64,000 nt of DNA, from assembly GCA_963835375.1 (NCBI GenBank), contig CAWIGB010000032.1, positions 1-64,000 on the forward strand, written 5' to 3'. Source of the stretch: Salinisphaera sp963835375 (lineage in GTDB: Bacteria > Pseudomonadota > Gammaproteobacteria > Nevskiales > Salinisphaeraceae). Shown here one piece after another: positions 19,289-28,041 of this stretch; the first letter of the stretch is position 1; every line of letters begins with the position of its first letter. The translations under genes and the position numbers were made by a program. A model generated the notes under the pieces. It had not been told where the DNA came from. It saw only the letters and a program-made list of their open reading frames with translations, and did no database searches.

Positions 19289-19974
19289 TCATCCCAGCCC
19301 GAACCCCGTCACGACCACGAGCAGGTGAGCCACGGCGGCGGCGCCCACGAACGCGCCGCTGCGGGCGACCCGGCGGCGTGGGCTGGCGGGCGAAATCGAA
19401 GCCGACATGCAGGAATATGCCCGTGGCCACGCCGCAAGCAGCACATCGGCCGCAGCCCCGCTCTGTCCGCCCCCGAGCGCCCGGGAATCGCATCAAGCTA
19501 CAGCGAACGAGGGCGCACGATCGGCTGGCGCCAGCGCCCCATTGTCTGGCGCGCCCGCGCCAGCGCATACCCGGCCGGCAATTTGTGGGCGATGATCACC
19601 ACGCCACAGCACGCTCAGCGACGGCACGGCGCCGTAGGCCAGCCCCATCGCCGGCGCCGGGCGACCGCAGCAGCCGAGCGAGGGCGATGCCCAGAATCAG
19701 CCGGCGGTCACGCCCAGGCCGCCGTTGCGCGGGCGCCGCCAGTGCCGAAGGCAACAGGAAGACACAGGTACTGGCGATCATGGCACCGGCGACCACGCCA
19801 TCGGCGATCGCCAGGCCGCGCGACCCGGCCGGTACGACGCGTGGCGAGCCACCAGCCGGCCAGCATGGCGATAAGCGCCATCCCGCCATCACCGCCGGTT
19901 TTCGCGCGCGGTAGCCATGCCCAGCGCCATGACCGCGCACCAGAGGGCACCAGCACGAGCGCACTCCAACGCAT
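19289..19974 (-). pseudogene. ZIP-family metal permease, multiply frameshifted
   Basis: Several reverse-frame pieces fit a ZIP transporter in order. They are a hydrophobic start (ATG 19974), then LAIADGVVAGAMIASTCVFLLP, then VVIIAHKLPAGYALARARQ at about 19540-19605, then a hydrophobic stretch with ATGIFLHVGFDF, and the terminal GAFVGAAAVAHLLVVVTGFGLG-stop at 19289. The HKLPAG box corresponds to the ZIP metal-site motif HNxPEG, with Glu replaced by Ala. At least three frame changes are required. Two Zur-box-like palindromes lie upstream (20196-20208 and 20278-20298), which fits a zinc importer. The N-terminus is unclear. Confidence 0.6.
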
Positions 19975-20195
19975 TCGCGGCGACGCTCGGCGATACGAGA
20001 GGCCGGGGATTCGGAAACCGAAAAAGCGGTATTCATTCCAATGTTCTACAGATGAAGCGGATCGGCGGCGTAAAGCGAATATCGCGCGGAGAAAGCGGTC
20101 CTGTTCGTCGTGGGCTCGGTTCGGCCAAAGCGCGACCGAGCCGCCGGCATTTGACAGGTCTGCCTCCATAGCGGAACTCGCCATCGAAACCGAAG

Positions 20196-20208
20196 GTAAT
20201 AACATTAC
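20196..20208. promoter_or_regulatory. Zur-box-like palindrome 1
   Basis: GTAAT-AAC-ATTAC is a perfect 5-bp dyad, followed by ATTTC. Read on the reverse strand it gives GAAATGTAATGTTATTAC, which closely follows gammaproteobacterial Zur half-sites. It lies upstream of the leftward ZIP-like gene. Confidence 0.5.
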
Positions 20209-20277
20209 ATTTCAAATGAATATCGGACCGAGCGATACCTGGTTCGTCCGCGCCACGCCTCCCCGTCACATTCGAAA

Positions 20278-20298
20278 GAAATGTTATATTGTAACTTC
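20278..20298. promoter_or_regulatory. Zur-box-like palindrome 2
   Basis: The core GTTATATTGTAAC sits inside GAAAT...CTTC, matching the left half and centre of the E. coli Zur consensus (GAAATGTTATA-N-TATAACATTTC) with differences in the right half. The centre-to-centre distance to palindrome 1 is about 87 bp. The surrounding 200 bases are notably AT-rich. Confidence 0.5.
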
Positions 20299-20345
20299 AG
20301 GAGATATGAAGTCGAAGCGGCGCGGGGCGTCAAACCGATCGGGCC

Positions 20346-20954
20346 TCAGCTACGGGTGGCAATGAGACCGGACCAGAAGATCGGCCAGATCGAGGCGACG
20401 CGGCGATCGTATTCGTCCACCGAATACATGAAACGCTCGCTGAACAGCCCGTCCATCAGACAATAGAAGGCATCGAGAAAGCCGCGCTCGCTCAGATCGG
20501 TCCAGACATCCTCGCGCAGTCCCTGGGCATAGATATCGTGCAGCGCGGCGTCGATGCGTGCCTCGCCTCGCCCGGTCACCGCGCGTACTTCGGCGGCCAG
20601 CGGCTCGGGCGGAAACAAGAGATAGCGCTTGTAGAACACGCCCTGCGCCTCGACCAGAATAAAGCGCGACATATCGCACACCAGCTCGAACAGCCGCGTA
20701 TGCACATCGGCGCCCGCGTGCCGGGTCAGGCTGTTGTCCAAGGCCGAGAACAAGGCCGTCTCCACACGTTCGACCAGGGCCATGAACAAGGCTTGCTTGC
20801 TCTCGATGTGGTTGTACAACGAGGGTTTCTGGATACCCACCGCGCTGGCGAGCTGAGACAGACTCATGCCGTCGTAGCCGTGCCGCGCAAACAGCGACAG
20901 CGCGATATCGTGAACGCGCTCGACGGTGGGTTGTGATGCGGGCTGACTGCTCAT
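20346..20954 (-). CDS. TetR-family repressor, divergent from SMR exporter pair
   Basis: 202 residues. The N-terminal helix-turn-helix reads ALSLFARHGYDGMSLSQLA and VGIQKPSLYNHIESKQALF, classic TetR; the C-terminal ligand-binding domain is variable. I chose ATG 20954 (MSSQPASQ) because upstream in-frame sequence is low-complexity and runs into the promoter. It is transcribed away from the two small multidrug resistance genes that start 216 bases away, and should repress them. The inducer is unknown. Confidence 0.92.
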   Translation of the reverse strand: MSSQPASQPTVERVHDIALSLFARHGYDGMSLSQLASAVGIQKPSLYNHIESKQALFMALVERVETALFSALDNSLTRHAGADVHTRLFELVCDMSRFILVEAQGVFYKRYLLFPPEPLAAEVRAVTGRGEARIDAALHDIYAQGLREDVWTDLSERGFLDAFYCLMDGLFSERFMYSVDEYDRRVASIWPIFWSGLIATRS

Positions 20955-21140
20955 GGCCTGGCCCCAGAGCCTGGTGAGTTTCCGGCGAAACCCGCGCCGG
21001 CGGCGCTCGGCCGGCCGGCCGGGGCGTCGCGAGTGCGGTGCCGCCAGTCTACACAAGCCAGCCTTGATGCTGGCTCGCGATCGTCATTTCGCCGAAACCG
21101 TTCCACCAACCCTGGGCATGGACGATCACGCCCTGATAAA

Positions 21141-21158
21141 TTACCGACCGTTCGTTAG
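21141..21158. promoter_or_regulatory. Possible TetR operator before the SMR pair
   Basis: TTACCGACC-GTTCGTTAG is an imperfect 9+9 dyad (6 of 9 positions pair) ending 12 bases before the first SMR start codon, just after a GATAAA hexamer that could be a -10 box. Size and position fit a TetR-type operator. Confidence 0.45.
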
Positions 21159-21169
21159 TGGAGGCATTC

Positions 21170-21496
21170 ATGAGAGCGTGGCTCTGGCTGGCCCTGGGCG
21201 CCAGCACCGAAATCGGCTGGATTGCGGGATTGAAACTGGCCGCCTCGCCGTTGGCCTGGGTCGGCACGGTCGTGTGCGCGATCGCTAGCGTGGCTCTTGC
21301 GCTCGGCGCGGCGCGCGACCTGCCGGCAACCACGGTCTATGTATTGTTCGTCGGCCTGGGCGCCGTAGGCACCGTGATCTTCGAGGTGGCCGTCTTCAGC
21401 ACGCCGCTACACCCGGCAACCTACGGTTTTCTGGCACTGCTCCTGATCTGCATCGTGGGGCTCAAGAAAACCGGCGGCCGCCGGGCGGAGGGCTGA
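21170..21496 (+). CDS. Small multidrug resistance (SMR) protein, subunit 1
   Basis: 108 residues with four hydrophobic segments, the size and layout of EmrE-type proton antiporters. The essential membrane Glu is present in GASTEIGW (Glu14), and the loop ATTVYVLFVGLGAVGTV matches the SMR dimer motif. The ATG at 21170 is preceded by GTGGAGG. It is followed two bases after its stop by a second SMR gene, so the exporter is probably a heterodimer like YkkCD or EbrAB. The substrate (quaternary ammonium, guanidinium or other) is not determinable. Confidence 0.92.
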   Translation: MRAWLWLALGASTEIGWIAGLKLAASPLAWVGTVVCAIASVALALGAARDLPATTVYVLFVGLGAVGTVIFEVAVFSTPLHPATYGFLALLLICIVGLKKTGGRRAEG

Positions 21497-21497
21497 T

Positions 21498-21812
21498 ATG
21501 GCCTGGCTATGGCTGCTCACCGCCGGCGCCTGCGAGATCGTGGGCGTGGTGGGATTCGCCTGGATGAGCGACGGTGGCCGCGTCTCGGGTGGTCTGATCG
21601 CGGCGACGGCGTTTTCCGCCGGGCTCGCCTGTCTGCACATCGCGATGAACGATCTGCCCATGGCGGTTGCCTACGCCGTATTCACCGGCCTGGGCGCGCT
21701 CGGCAGCACGATCATCGGCATCGTATTCTGGGGCGAGTCGGCTCGCCCTCAGCGGCTGGCCTGGGTCGCCGGCCTGATCGTCGCAGTCGTGGGCCTGAAG
21801 CTCAGCATGTGA
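21498..21812 (+). CDS. Small multidrug resistance (SMR) protein, subunit 2
   Basis: 104 residues, four hydrophobic segments, Glu13 in GACEIVGVVGFAWM, and MAVAYAVFTGLGALGSTIIG in the third segment. The gene begins immediately after subunit 1 (TGATATG). Paired SMR genes of unequal sequence usually form antiparallel heterodimers. Regulation is presumably shared with subunit 1 by the divergent TetR. Confidence 0.92.
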   Translation: MAWLWLLTAGACEIVGVVGFAWMSDGGRVSGGLIAATAFSAGLACLHIAMNDLPMAVAYAVFTGLGALGSTIIGIVFWGESARPQRLAWVAGLIVAVVGLKLSM

Positions 21813-21887
21813 TGCGCCGCCACGGTCGCACGAAACGCCAACACGACCTAGACTATGCGCAAGTCTCAGCCACGCCGGCCCTGCCTC

Positions 21888-22142
21888 ATGGACAAGCAAC
21901 TGCTCGAGATTCTCGTCTGCCCGGTCACGGGCCTGTCGCTGTCGCCGGCGGAGCCCAATGAAATCGATGCGCTCAATACGGCGATCGACAACGGCAGCGC
22001 GGAATATGCCGACGGCAGCGCGGTAAGCGAGCGCGTCGCCGCCCTGCTGGTCACGCGCGATCGGGCCACCGGCTACCGCATCGACGACGGCATCCCCATC
22101 ATGCTGCCCGAGCGGGGTATCGCCCTGCCCGAGGTGTCGTGA
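21888..22142 (+). CDS. Trm112/YcaR-like small protein
   Basis: 84 residues with the opening MDKQLLEILVCPVTGLSLS, the mark of the UPF0434/Trm112 family, and the closing GYRIDDGIPIMLPERGI, also typical. The family has a zinc-ribbon-like fold, but here only one Cys is present. In bacteria the role is unclear; eukaryotic Trm112 activates methyltransferases. The stop overlaps the next start as GTGA, implying translational coupling with the PTPS-like gene. Confidence 0.85.
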   Translation: MDKQLLEILVCPVTGLSLSPAEPNEIDALNTAIDNGSAEYADGSAVSERVAALLVTRDRATGYRIDDGIPIMLPERGIALPEVS

Positions 22143-23005
22143 AACCGGGCAACGATTCGCTGCAACTGTTCGTCGAACACGTCACGCATATCGACTGCGG
22201 CGTGCTCGACGCCGAGGCCGGCCTGCGCGGCGCCACCTGGCTGGTCGACGCCACGCTCACGGGCCGCCGCGGCGATGACGGCATGCTGTTCGACTTCGGC
22301 CCGGCCAAGAAGCTGCTCAAGGCCGAAATCGATGCGCTGGTCGATCACCGCCTGCTGGTGCCGGGCCATGCGCCCGGCCTGGAACTCGCCGACGGCCGGA
22401 TCGACTTCGTCACCACATCCGGCGACCGCTATCACTATGCGGGCCCGCCCAGCGCCACGACGGTGTTCGCGGCGGCCGATATCGAACCCCGCGCGCTGGC
22501 GCGTTGGCTGGAGGAGCGCGTCGGCCCGAAGCTGCCGGCCAACGTCGATGCGCTCAGGATCCACCTCCGTGCCGAATCCGTGGCCGGGCCGGTCTACGAC
22601 TACACCCACGGGCTGGCGGCCCACGACGGCAACTGCCAGCGCCTGGCGCACGGCCATCGTTGTCGGCTGGCGATCGCGCTCGACGGCGTGGATCGCCGCG
22701 ACATCGCGCAAGCCTGGGCGAACGCCTGGCAGGGCGTGTTCATCGGCGACCGCGCCGATCTGACCACCGCGCCCGACGCCGAACGGCTGGGGTTCGGCTA
22801 TACCGCGCCGCAGGGCGAATTCGCGCTCGATATCGCCGCCGAACGGTGCGTGCTACTCGACGGCCCGCCGACGGTGGAGAACATCGCCGACCATATCGCC
22901 AGCGAACTGGCCGCCCGCTATCCGGGCCATCTGGTTGAAGTACGCGCCTACGAGGGCGTGGGCAAGGGTGCGATCGCCACCCGCAGCCATGCCGCGCGGA
23001 CCTGA
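22139..23005 (+). CDS. Tandem 6-pyruvoyl-tetrahydropterin synthase-like (QueD-family) protein
   Basis: 288 residues made of two PTPS-fold halves. The N-terminal half reads FVEHVTHIDCGVLD, then DDGMLFDFGPAKKLLKAEID and LVDHRLLVPG. The C-terminal half has FDY-like YDYTHGLAAHDGNCQRLAHGHR with the zinc-type histidines, and ends PPTVENIADHIASELA and VRAYEGVGKGA. QueD-type enzymes make 6-carboxytetrahydropterin for queuosine; a fused double form is less common and its reaction here is inferred. The start is GTG at 22139, coupled to the Trm112-like gene. Confidence 0.82.
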   Translation: MKPGNDSLQLFVEHVTHIDCGVLDAEAGLRGATWLVDATLTGRRGDDGMLFDFGPAKKLLKAEIDALVDHRLLVPGHAPGLELADGRIDFVTTSGDRYHYAGPPSATTVFAAADIEPRALARWLEERVGPKLPANVDALRIHLRAESVAGPVYDYTHGLAAHDGNCQRLAHGHRCRLAIALDGVDRRDIAQAWANAWQGVFIGDRADLTTAPDAERLGFGYTAPQGEFALDIAAERCVLLDGPPTVENIADHIASELAARYPGHLVEVRAYEGVGKGAIATRSHAART

Positions 23006-23039
23006 TACTGTCACTCTACTCATCAGCACCGGTGTGACC

Positions 23040-24377
23040 ATGACCGATACCCTGATCACCAACGCGACCCTCGTGAACGAGGGCGAACGCTTCATCGCCG
23101 ACATGCTGATCTCGAACGGGCGCATCGCCCGGATCGACGCCGAGATCGCCGCGCCGCCGAACGCCGAGGTGATCGACGGCTCGGACTGCTATCTCCTGCC
23201 GGGCATGATCGACGACCAGGTGCATTTCCGCGAGCCGGGCCTGACCGACAAGGCCGATCTGGCCAGCGAGTCGCGCGCGGCGGTGGCCGGCGGCATCACC
23301 AGCTTCATGGACATGCCGAACGTGAAGCCGCCGACCATCGACAACGAAGCCCTGGTGGCCAAGCTGGAGATGGCGCGCGGGCGCTGCGCGGCCAACTACG
23401 GCTTCTATCTGGGTGCCACCAACGACAACATCGAGGCGATCAAGGCGGTCGACATCACGCGCGCGGCCGGCATCAAGATCTTCATGGGCGCCTCCACGGG
23501 CAAGATGCTGGTCGACGACGATGCCGCGCTCGAGGCGATCTTCGAGCACTCGCCGCTGACCATCCTCACGCACTGCGAGGACACGCCCATGATCGAGGCG
23601 AACGCGGCCAAGGCCCGCGAGCGCTTCGGCGAGGACGTGCCGATGAGCCAGCACCCGGTGATTCGCTCGCGCGAGGCCTGCATGGCCTCGTCGAAGAAAG
23701 CGATCGACCTGGCCACGCGCCACGACGCCCGGCTGCATATCCTGCACCTCACCACCGCCGAGGAACTCGATCTGTTCACGCCCGGGCCGATGGCAGGCAA
23801 GCAGATCACGGCCGAAGCCTGCGTGCATCATCTGTTCTTCACCCAGGACGATTACGAGCGCCTCGGCACGCTGATCAAGTGCAACCCGGCGATCAAGACG
23901 GCCGAAGACCGTGCCGCCCTGTTGAAAGCGGTCGCCAACGACACTATCGATATCCTGGCGACGGATCATGCGCCGCACATCCGCGCGGACAAGGACAATC
24001 CCTATTTCTCGGCGCCGGCGGGCCTACCCCTGGTTCAGCACGCCTTGATTTCGTTGGTCGATCAGGTCTCGGCCGGGCATTTCAGCATGGAGCAGCTGGT
24101 GCAGAAGATGGCCCACAACGTGGCCGATCGCTTCGATATCGCCGAGCGCGGTTATCTGCGCGAGGGCTACTGGGCGGACGTGGTGCTGGTCGATCCGAAC
24201 GCGCGCACCGTGGTCGACGACGAGCCGGTGCTGGCCAAGTGCGGCTGGACGCCGTTCACCGGACATACCTTCAATGCCCGCGTGATGACGACTTTCGTAT
24301 CTGGTCAAGCCGCGTATCATGACGGTAAACTTAGCCAAGGCTGTATCGGCGAGGCGTTGACCTACGATCGGCGCTGA
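23040..24377 (+). CDS. pyrC: Dihydroorotase (class I)
   Basis: 445 residues, intact. Cyclises carbamoyl-aspartate to dihydroorotate in pyrimidine synthesis. Metal-site motifs are DDQVHFREPGL (a variant of DxHxR), the lysine region IKIFMGASTG, LTHCED, LHILHLTTAEE, and the catalytic Asp in ATDHAPH. The C-terminal amidohydrolase barrel end reads GYWADVVLVDPN. The ATG at 23040 is 34 bases after the PTPS-like stop. This type has also been named pyrC/dihydroorotase multifunctional-type; D-hydantoinase or allantoinase are less likely given the DDQVHFREPG block. Confidence 0.9.
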   Translation: MTDTLITNATLVNEGERFIADMLISNGRIARIDAEIAAPPNAEVIDGSDCYLLPGMIDDQVHFREPGLTDKADLASESRAAVAGGITSFMDMPNVKPPTIDNEALVAKLEMARGRCAANYGFYLGATNDNIEAIKAVDITRAAGIKIFMGASTGKMLVDDDAALEAIFEHSPLTILTHCEDTPMIEANAAKARERFGEDVPMSQHPVIRSREACMASSKKAIDLATRHDARLHILHLTTAEELDLFTPGPMAGKQITAEACVHHLFFTQDDYERLGTLIKCNPAIKTAEDRAALLKAVANDTIDILATDHAPHIRADKDNPYFSAPAGLPLVQHALISLVDQVSAGHFSMEQLVQKMAHNVADRFDIAERGYLREGYWADVVLVDPNARTVVDDEPVLAKCGWTPFTGHTFNARVMTTFVSGQAAYHDGKLSQGCIGEALTYDRR

Positions 24378-24456
24378 CAGCCACCCGCGCCGCTGCATCG
24401 TCAGCCGCCGGCGCGGCCCCGCGCCACGTCTCGTGAGCGTTTTCGAGGTGTCGAGT

Positions 24457-24897
24457 ATGGAAACCAGCGATCTGCGCAAGGCGGGCCTCAAGGCCACGCT
24501 GCCGCGCCTGAAAATTCTGGAGGTCCTGCAGAAGAACCGGCAGGACCACCTTTCGGCCGAGGACGTCTACCGCAAGCTGCTCGACAACGAGGAAGACATC
24601 GGTCTGGCCACGATCTACCGCGTGTTGTCGCAGTTCGAGGATGCCGGACTGGTCATCCGTCATCACTTCGAGGACGGGCACGCCCTGTTCGAGCTGGAAC
24701 AGGGTCCGCACGATCATCTGATCTGCGTGAAGTGCGGCAAGATCGAGGAATTCTTCGACGATGAGATGCAGCAGCGACAGCGCGATCTCGCCCAGAAATC
24801 CGGCTTCGACCTATCCAAGCATACGCTTGTCCTGTACGGCGAATGCCAGGCCGCCAACTGCGAAAACGACACCAGTGGGCGCAAGAAGGATTCGTGA
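24457..24897 (+). CDS. fur: Fur, ferric uptake regulator
   Basis: 146 residues. The winged helix has KATLPRLKILEVLQ and IGLATIYRVLSQFEDAGLV. The metal sites are HHFEDGHALFELEQGPHDHLI, CVKCGKIEEF and the later Cys pair in YGECQAANC. The ATG at 24457 gives the normal MxxxDLRKAGLKATLPR start. It represses iron uptake when Fe(II) is bound. It lies between dihydroorotase and sat with no coupling; a Fur box was not found in its upstream gap of 79 bases. Confidence 0.96.
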   Translation: METSDLRKAGLKATLPRLKILEVLQKNRQDHLSAEDVYRKLLDNEEDIGLATIYRVLSQFEDAGLVIRHHFEDGHALFELEQGPHDHLICVKCGKIEEFFDDEMQQRQRDLAQKSGFDLSKHTLVLYGECQAANCENDTSGRKKDS

Positions 24898-25075
24898 ACG
24901 AGCGCCGCGCCGCCCCTCCAAACCTTTCCGCATGACGTTAGACCCCGCTTTCGGGTTGCCGTAGCTTTCGACACATCGTTAGACTGCACCGCTTTAACAC
25001 GAATCGCGGCCATAACGCACTGGCATAAAGAACGGTGCCCGGCCACGGGCTGCGATCCATCAACGCGGGATACTC

Positions 25076-26266
25076 ATGATCAAACCCCACGGTTCGGAAA
25101 CGCTCAATCCGCTGTTCGTGGCCGATGAGTCGGCCCGCAGCCAGCTCGGCCAGGAAGCACGCGAGTTGCCACAGATCACGATCAGCTCGGCCGCCGCGGC
25201 CAACGCGGTCATGCTGGGCGCGGGTTACTTCAATCCGCTGACGGGGTACATGAACAAGGCCGACGCGCTTTACGTGGCGCGCGACATGCGCACCACTGAC
25301 GGGCTGTTCTGGCCGATCCCGATCGTGAACATCGTGGCCGATCCCGAGCCGATCCGCGGCGCGGCGCGCATTGCCCTGAACGACCCGAACGTCGAGGGCA
25401 ACCCGGCGATTGCGGTACAGGATGTCGAAGGCATCGAGGAAATCTCGGACGCCGAGATGAACGAGATGGTCACGAACATCTTCGGCACCGATGACGAGGC
25501 GCATCCGGGTGTGGCCACCTTCAAGGGGCTCGGCCGCTATATCGTGCACGGCCCGATCCAGGTGCTCAATTTCTCCTACTTCGCCGACGACTTCCCGGAC
25601 ACCTTCCGTACCGCGGGCTCGATTCGCGACGAATTCGCCGAGCGCGGCTGGGACAAGGTCGTGGCCTTCCAGACCCGCAACCCCATGCACCGGGCCCACG
25701 AGGAACTGTGCAAGATGGCGCTGGAAGCCACCGGCGCCGACGGTATCCTCATCCACATGCTGCTCGGCAAGCTCAAGGCCGGCGATGTCCCGGCGCGCGT
25801 GCGTAATGACGCCATCCGTACGATGGTTGATCATTACTTCCCGCCGAATTCCGTCATGATCACCGGCTATGGCTTCGACATGATGTATGCCGGCCCGCGC
25901 GAGGCCGTGCTGCACGCGGTATTCCGCCAGAACGCCGGCTGCTCGTACCTGATCGTCGGACGTGATCATGCCGGCGTCGGCGACTTCTACGGCGCCTTCG
26001 ATTCACAGACCATCTTCGACGAGAAAGTGCCGGACGACGCTCTGGAGATCGATATCTTCAAAGCCGATCACACGGCATTCTCGAAGAAGCTCGGGAAGGT
26101 GGTGATGATGTCGGATGCACCGGATCACACTAAGGAGGATTTCGTCATCCTCTCGGGTACCAAGGTGCGCGAAATGCTCGGTGAAGGCGTCGCCCCGCCG
26201 CCGGAATTCTCGCGCCCCGAGGTCGCGGACATCCTCATGGCTTACTACCAGAGCAAATCGGCCTGA
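25076..26266 (+). CDS. sat: Sulfate adenylyltransferase, single-chain ATP sulfurylase
   Basis: 396 residues, intact. Makes APS from ATP and sulfate, or the reverse in sulfur oxidisers. Motifs are the nucleotide-binding QTRNPMHRAHEELCK, then GRDHAGVGDFYG and the C-terminal SGTKVREML. It is the homodimeric Sat type, unlike the CysDN pair of enterobacteria. No aprAB or cys genes adjoin it, so assimilatory or dissimilatory use cannot be decided. It is followed by a clear terminator. Confidence 0.96.
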   Translation: MIKPHGSETLNPLFVADESARSQLGQEARELPQITISSAAAANAVMLGAGYFNPLTGYMNKADALYVARDMRTTDGLFWPIPIVNIVADPEPIRGAARIALNDPNVEGNPAIAVQDVEGIEEISDAEMNEMVTNIFGTDDEAHPGVATFKGLGRYIVHGPIQVLNFSYFADDFPDTFRTAGSIRDEFAERGWDKVVAFQTRNPMHRAHEELCKMALEATGADGILIHMLLGKLKAGDVPARVRNDAIRTMVDHYFPPNSVMITGYGFDMMYAGPREAVLHAVFRQNAGCSYLIVGRDHAGVGDFYGAFDSQTIFDEKVPDDALEIDIFKADHTAFSKKLGKVVMMSDAPDHTKEDFVILSGTKVREMLGEGVAPPPEFSRPEVADILMAYYQSKSA

Positions 26267-26285
26267 TCCGACCGCCCAGTACGGC

Positions 26286-26308
26286 AGCCCGGCACACGCC
26301 GGGCTTTG
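26286..26308 (+). terminator. Terminator after sat
   Basis: A perfect 8-bp stem AGCCCGGC / GCCGGGCT with an ACAC loop is followed by TTTG, 20 bases after the sat stop codon. Confidence 0.75.
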
Positions 26309-26326
26309 TCATGCGCGCTTGACGCG

Positions 26327-26340
26327 TTGACCTGTATCAA
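26327..26340. promoter_or_regulatory. FNR/Dnr-like box before ldh
   Basis: TTGAC-CTGT-ATCAA differs from the FNR consensus TTGAT-N4-ATCAA at one position. Its centre is 67 bases before the ldh start codon, compatible with a class II position for a short leader. Confidence 0.55.
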
Positions 26341-26400
26341 GGCGGGCACGGTCATGGCAGATAATTTCGCGGCATCGCCTCATTGCTCGCAAACAGAATC

Positions 26401-27369
26401 ATGACCGCTGCGCACACGCCCCGAATCGTCATCATCGGTGCCGGCGCGGTGGGCGCCGATACGGCGTACACGTTGTATCTGCGCGAAAGGGCACCCGATA
26501 TCGTGCTGGTCGATATCGACGAACAGCGCGCCCGCGGCGAAGCGCTCGACATGCAACACGGCCAGGCCCTGGCGGGCGGCGCCCGGGTGCGGACCGGCGA
26601 CTATTCCGACTGCGCCGGCGCCGCCATCGTGATCATTACCGCCGGCGCGGCCCAGAAACCCGGCCAGTCGCGCGAGGCCCTGCTGGAGCGCAACGGGGAC
26701 ATCATGGCCTCGATCGTCGCAGCCGCCGAGCAGCACATGGGCCCTGAAACGGTGCTGCTGATCGCTACCAATCCGGTGGATACCCTCGCCCAGATCGCGG
26801 CACGCCACGCCTGTCGGTCGAAAAGCCGGGTGATCGGCTCGGGCACGGTGCTCGACAGTGCCCGCCTGCGCTGGAAACTCGGCGAAACACTCGGCATCAA
26901 TGCCCGGCACGTGCATGCCCATGTCATCGGTGAGCATGGCGACAGCGAACTCGTGGCCTGGAGCCATGCGCAGGTCGCAGGCGTGCCGCTCGCGCTGCCC
27001 GCGTTGCAACGCGGGGAGATTGCGCGTGCCACAAGAGAGGGCGCCTACGAGGTGATCCGGGCGAAGGGCCATACCAGCTATGCGATCGCCCTATCGCTGG
27101 ATCGCATCTGCGCGGCCATCCTGAATGACGACCACGCCGTGCTCACCGTCTCCACCAACCTCGACGACGCCTATGGCATGTCGGATCTCTATCTCAGCGT
27201 GCCTTGCGTGGTCGGACGAACAGGCGTCGAGCGGGTCATCGAAATGACGCTCGACGCGACCGAGCACAGCGCCTTGGCGCACTCGGCAAGCATTCTGCGC
27301 GAGCGAATCGACAGCATGAAGCCGTCGGCTTGGCCCCGCGATAACGACACGATCAGGACATCACTTTGA
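26401..27369 (+). CDS. ldh: L-lactate dehydrogenase, NAD-dependent
   Basis: 322 residues from ATG 26401. The NAD fold is IVIIGAGAVGADTAY; the substrate loop TAGAAQKPGQSR has Gln where malate dehydrogenases have Arg, favouring lactate. The catalytic His is in VIGEHGDSELVAWS. Reduces pyruvate to lactate in fermentation. The FNR-like box upstream suggests anaerobic induction, in line with the nitrate island further on. The gene stands alone, with sat's terminator before it. Confidence 0.9.
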   Translation: MTAAHTPRIVIIGAGAVGADTAYTLYLRERAPDIVLVDIDEQRARGEALDMQHGQALAGGARVRTGDYSDCAGAAIVIITAGAAQKPGQSREALLERNGDIMASIVAAAEQHMGPETVLLIATNPVDTLAQIAARHACRSKSRVIGSGTVLDSARLRWKLGETLGINARHVHAHVIGEHGDSELVAWSHAQVAGVPLALPALQRGEIARATREGAYEVIRAKGHTSYAIALSLDRICAAILNDDHAVLTVSTNLDDAYGMSDLYLSVPCVVGRTGVERVIEMTLDATEHSALAHSASILRERIDSMKPSAWPRDNDTIRTSL

Positions 27370-27757
27370 TCCGGTCGCCACCCAACGGCCCGGCAACGAC
27401 GCCCCAGAAACGGGGTCTGACGCAAGCGGTGAGGACAGATAAAGCACTTGATCTCATCCCGGGCTGGAAATCCGGAAACCACCAGACGGATCGTGATGCC
27501 CCGCACCTATTCAGAATCGCCTCTACCCAAGCGCGAGCCGCTGTTCACGCAAGCGCTCCACGCTCAATAGACGAGCGCCACCCCAGACGGATTTGGGGCG
27601 CAAATGAAGAGCCGTACCAGGCGGTCCATTTTGATGGGCCGCAATTCGGCGCTGGCGCTCGTTCTCGTAGCGTCGACACCCACGCTGCCGAGGCTTTGTC
27701 TTGCAAGAAAATGGCCCCGGCGTGGCACGCGGACTGAAGAATCCACAGGACTCAGGC
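27370..27757. other. Intergenic stretch, no recognised gene
   Basis: About 390 bases after ldh with no credible protein by codon pattern or homology that I can recognise. The segment 27540-27740 has balanced composition and may be a decayed repeat or gene remnant, but I cannot name it. Confidence 0.4.
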
Positions 27758-28041
27758 TAGGGCCTGTTGCCGTTTCATGCGAGCGCCGCGTTGGAGACCG
27801 CAAGTCGTGTCCGGCAAGGCGCGAGCCTGGGTCGTGGCGTGCCACGACCCAGGCTCGCAACGCCGCCGGGCGCCCATGGCCAATTGTTCAAGGGCGGCCC
27901 AACCCGAAGGGACAAGCGCTGTTTTGCGGCGATCCAGCGTTGTAGCTCTCTCGCGTAGCCCCCTACGCCACGTTCGCCACGCCTCGTTTTGCCGCAAAAC
28001 AGCGCTTGGCGCGGACTCGCATGGAACGGCAACAGGCCCTA
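27758..28041. mobile_element. MITE-like element, copy 1, with 25-bp terminal inverted repeats
   Basis: The ends at 27759-27783 and 28016-28040 are inverted copies of AGGGCCTGTTGCCGTT-Y-CATGCGAG with one mismatch. A TA step sits at both boundaries, which fits insertion into TA as by Tc1/mariner-IS630 transposases. The interior, about 230 bp, encodes no transposase. It contains secondary inverted segments such as TGGGTCGTGGC/GCCACGACCCA near 27830-27850. A second, diverged copy is at 59619-59857 and a single end at 52897-52921. Confidence 0.8.

Noticed and set aside
19082..20365. 427-codon open frame on the + strand
   Set aside because: Arg/Pro/Ala-rich noise opposite the ZIP-like gene; no hydrophobic or domain pattern, and it runs through the Zur-like boxes.
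27370..27757. Possible transposase remnant between ldh and the MITE
   Set aside because: No transposase motif or inverted ends could be seen; reported only as an unassigned gap.
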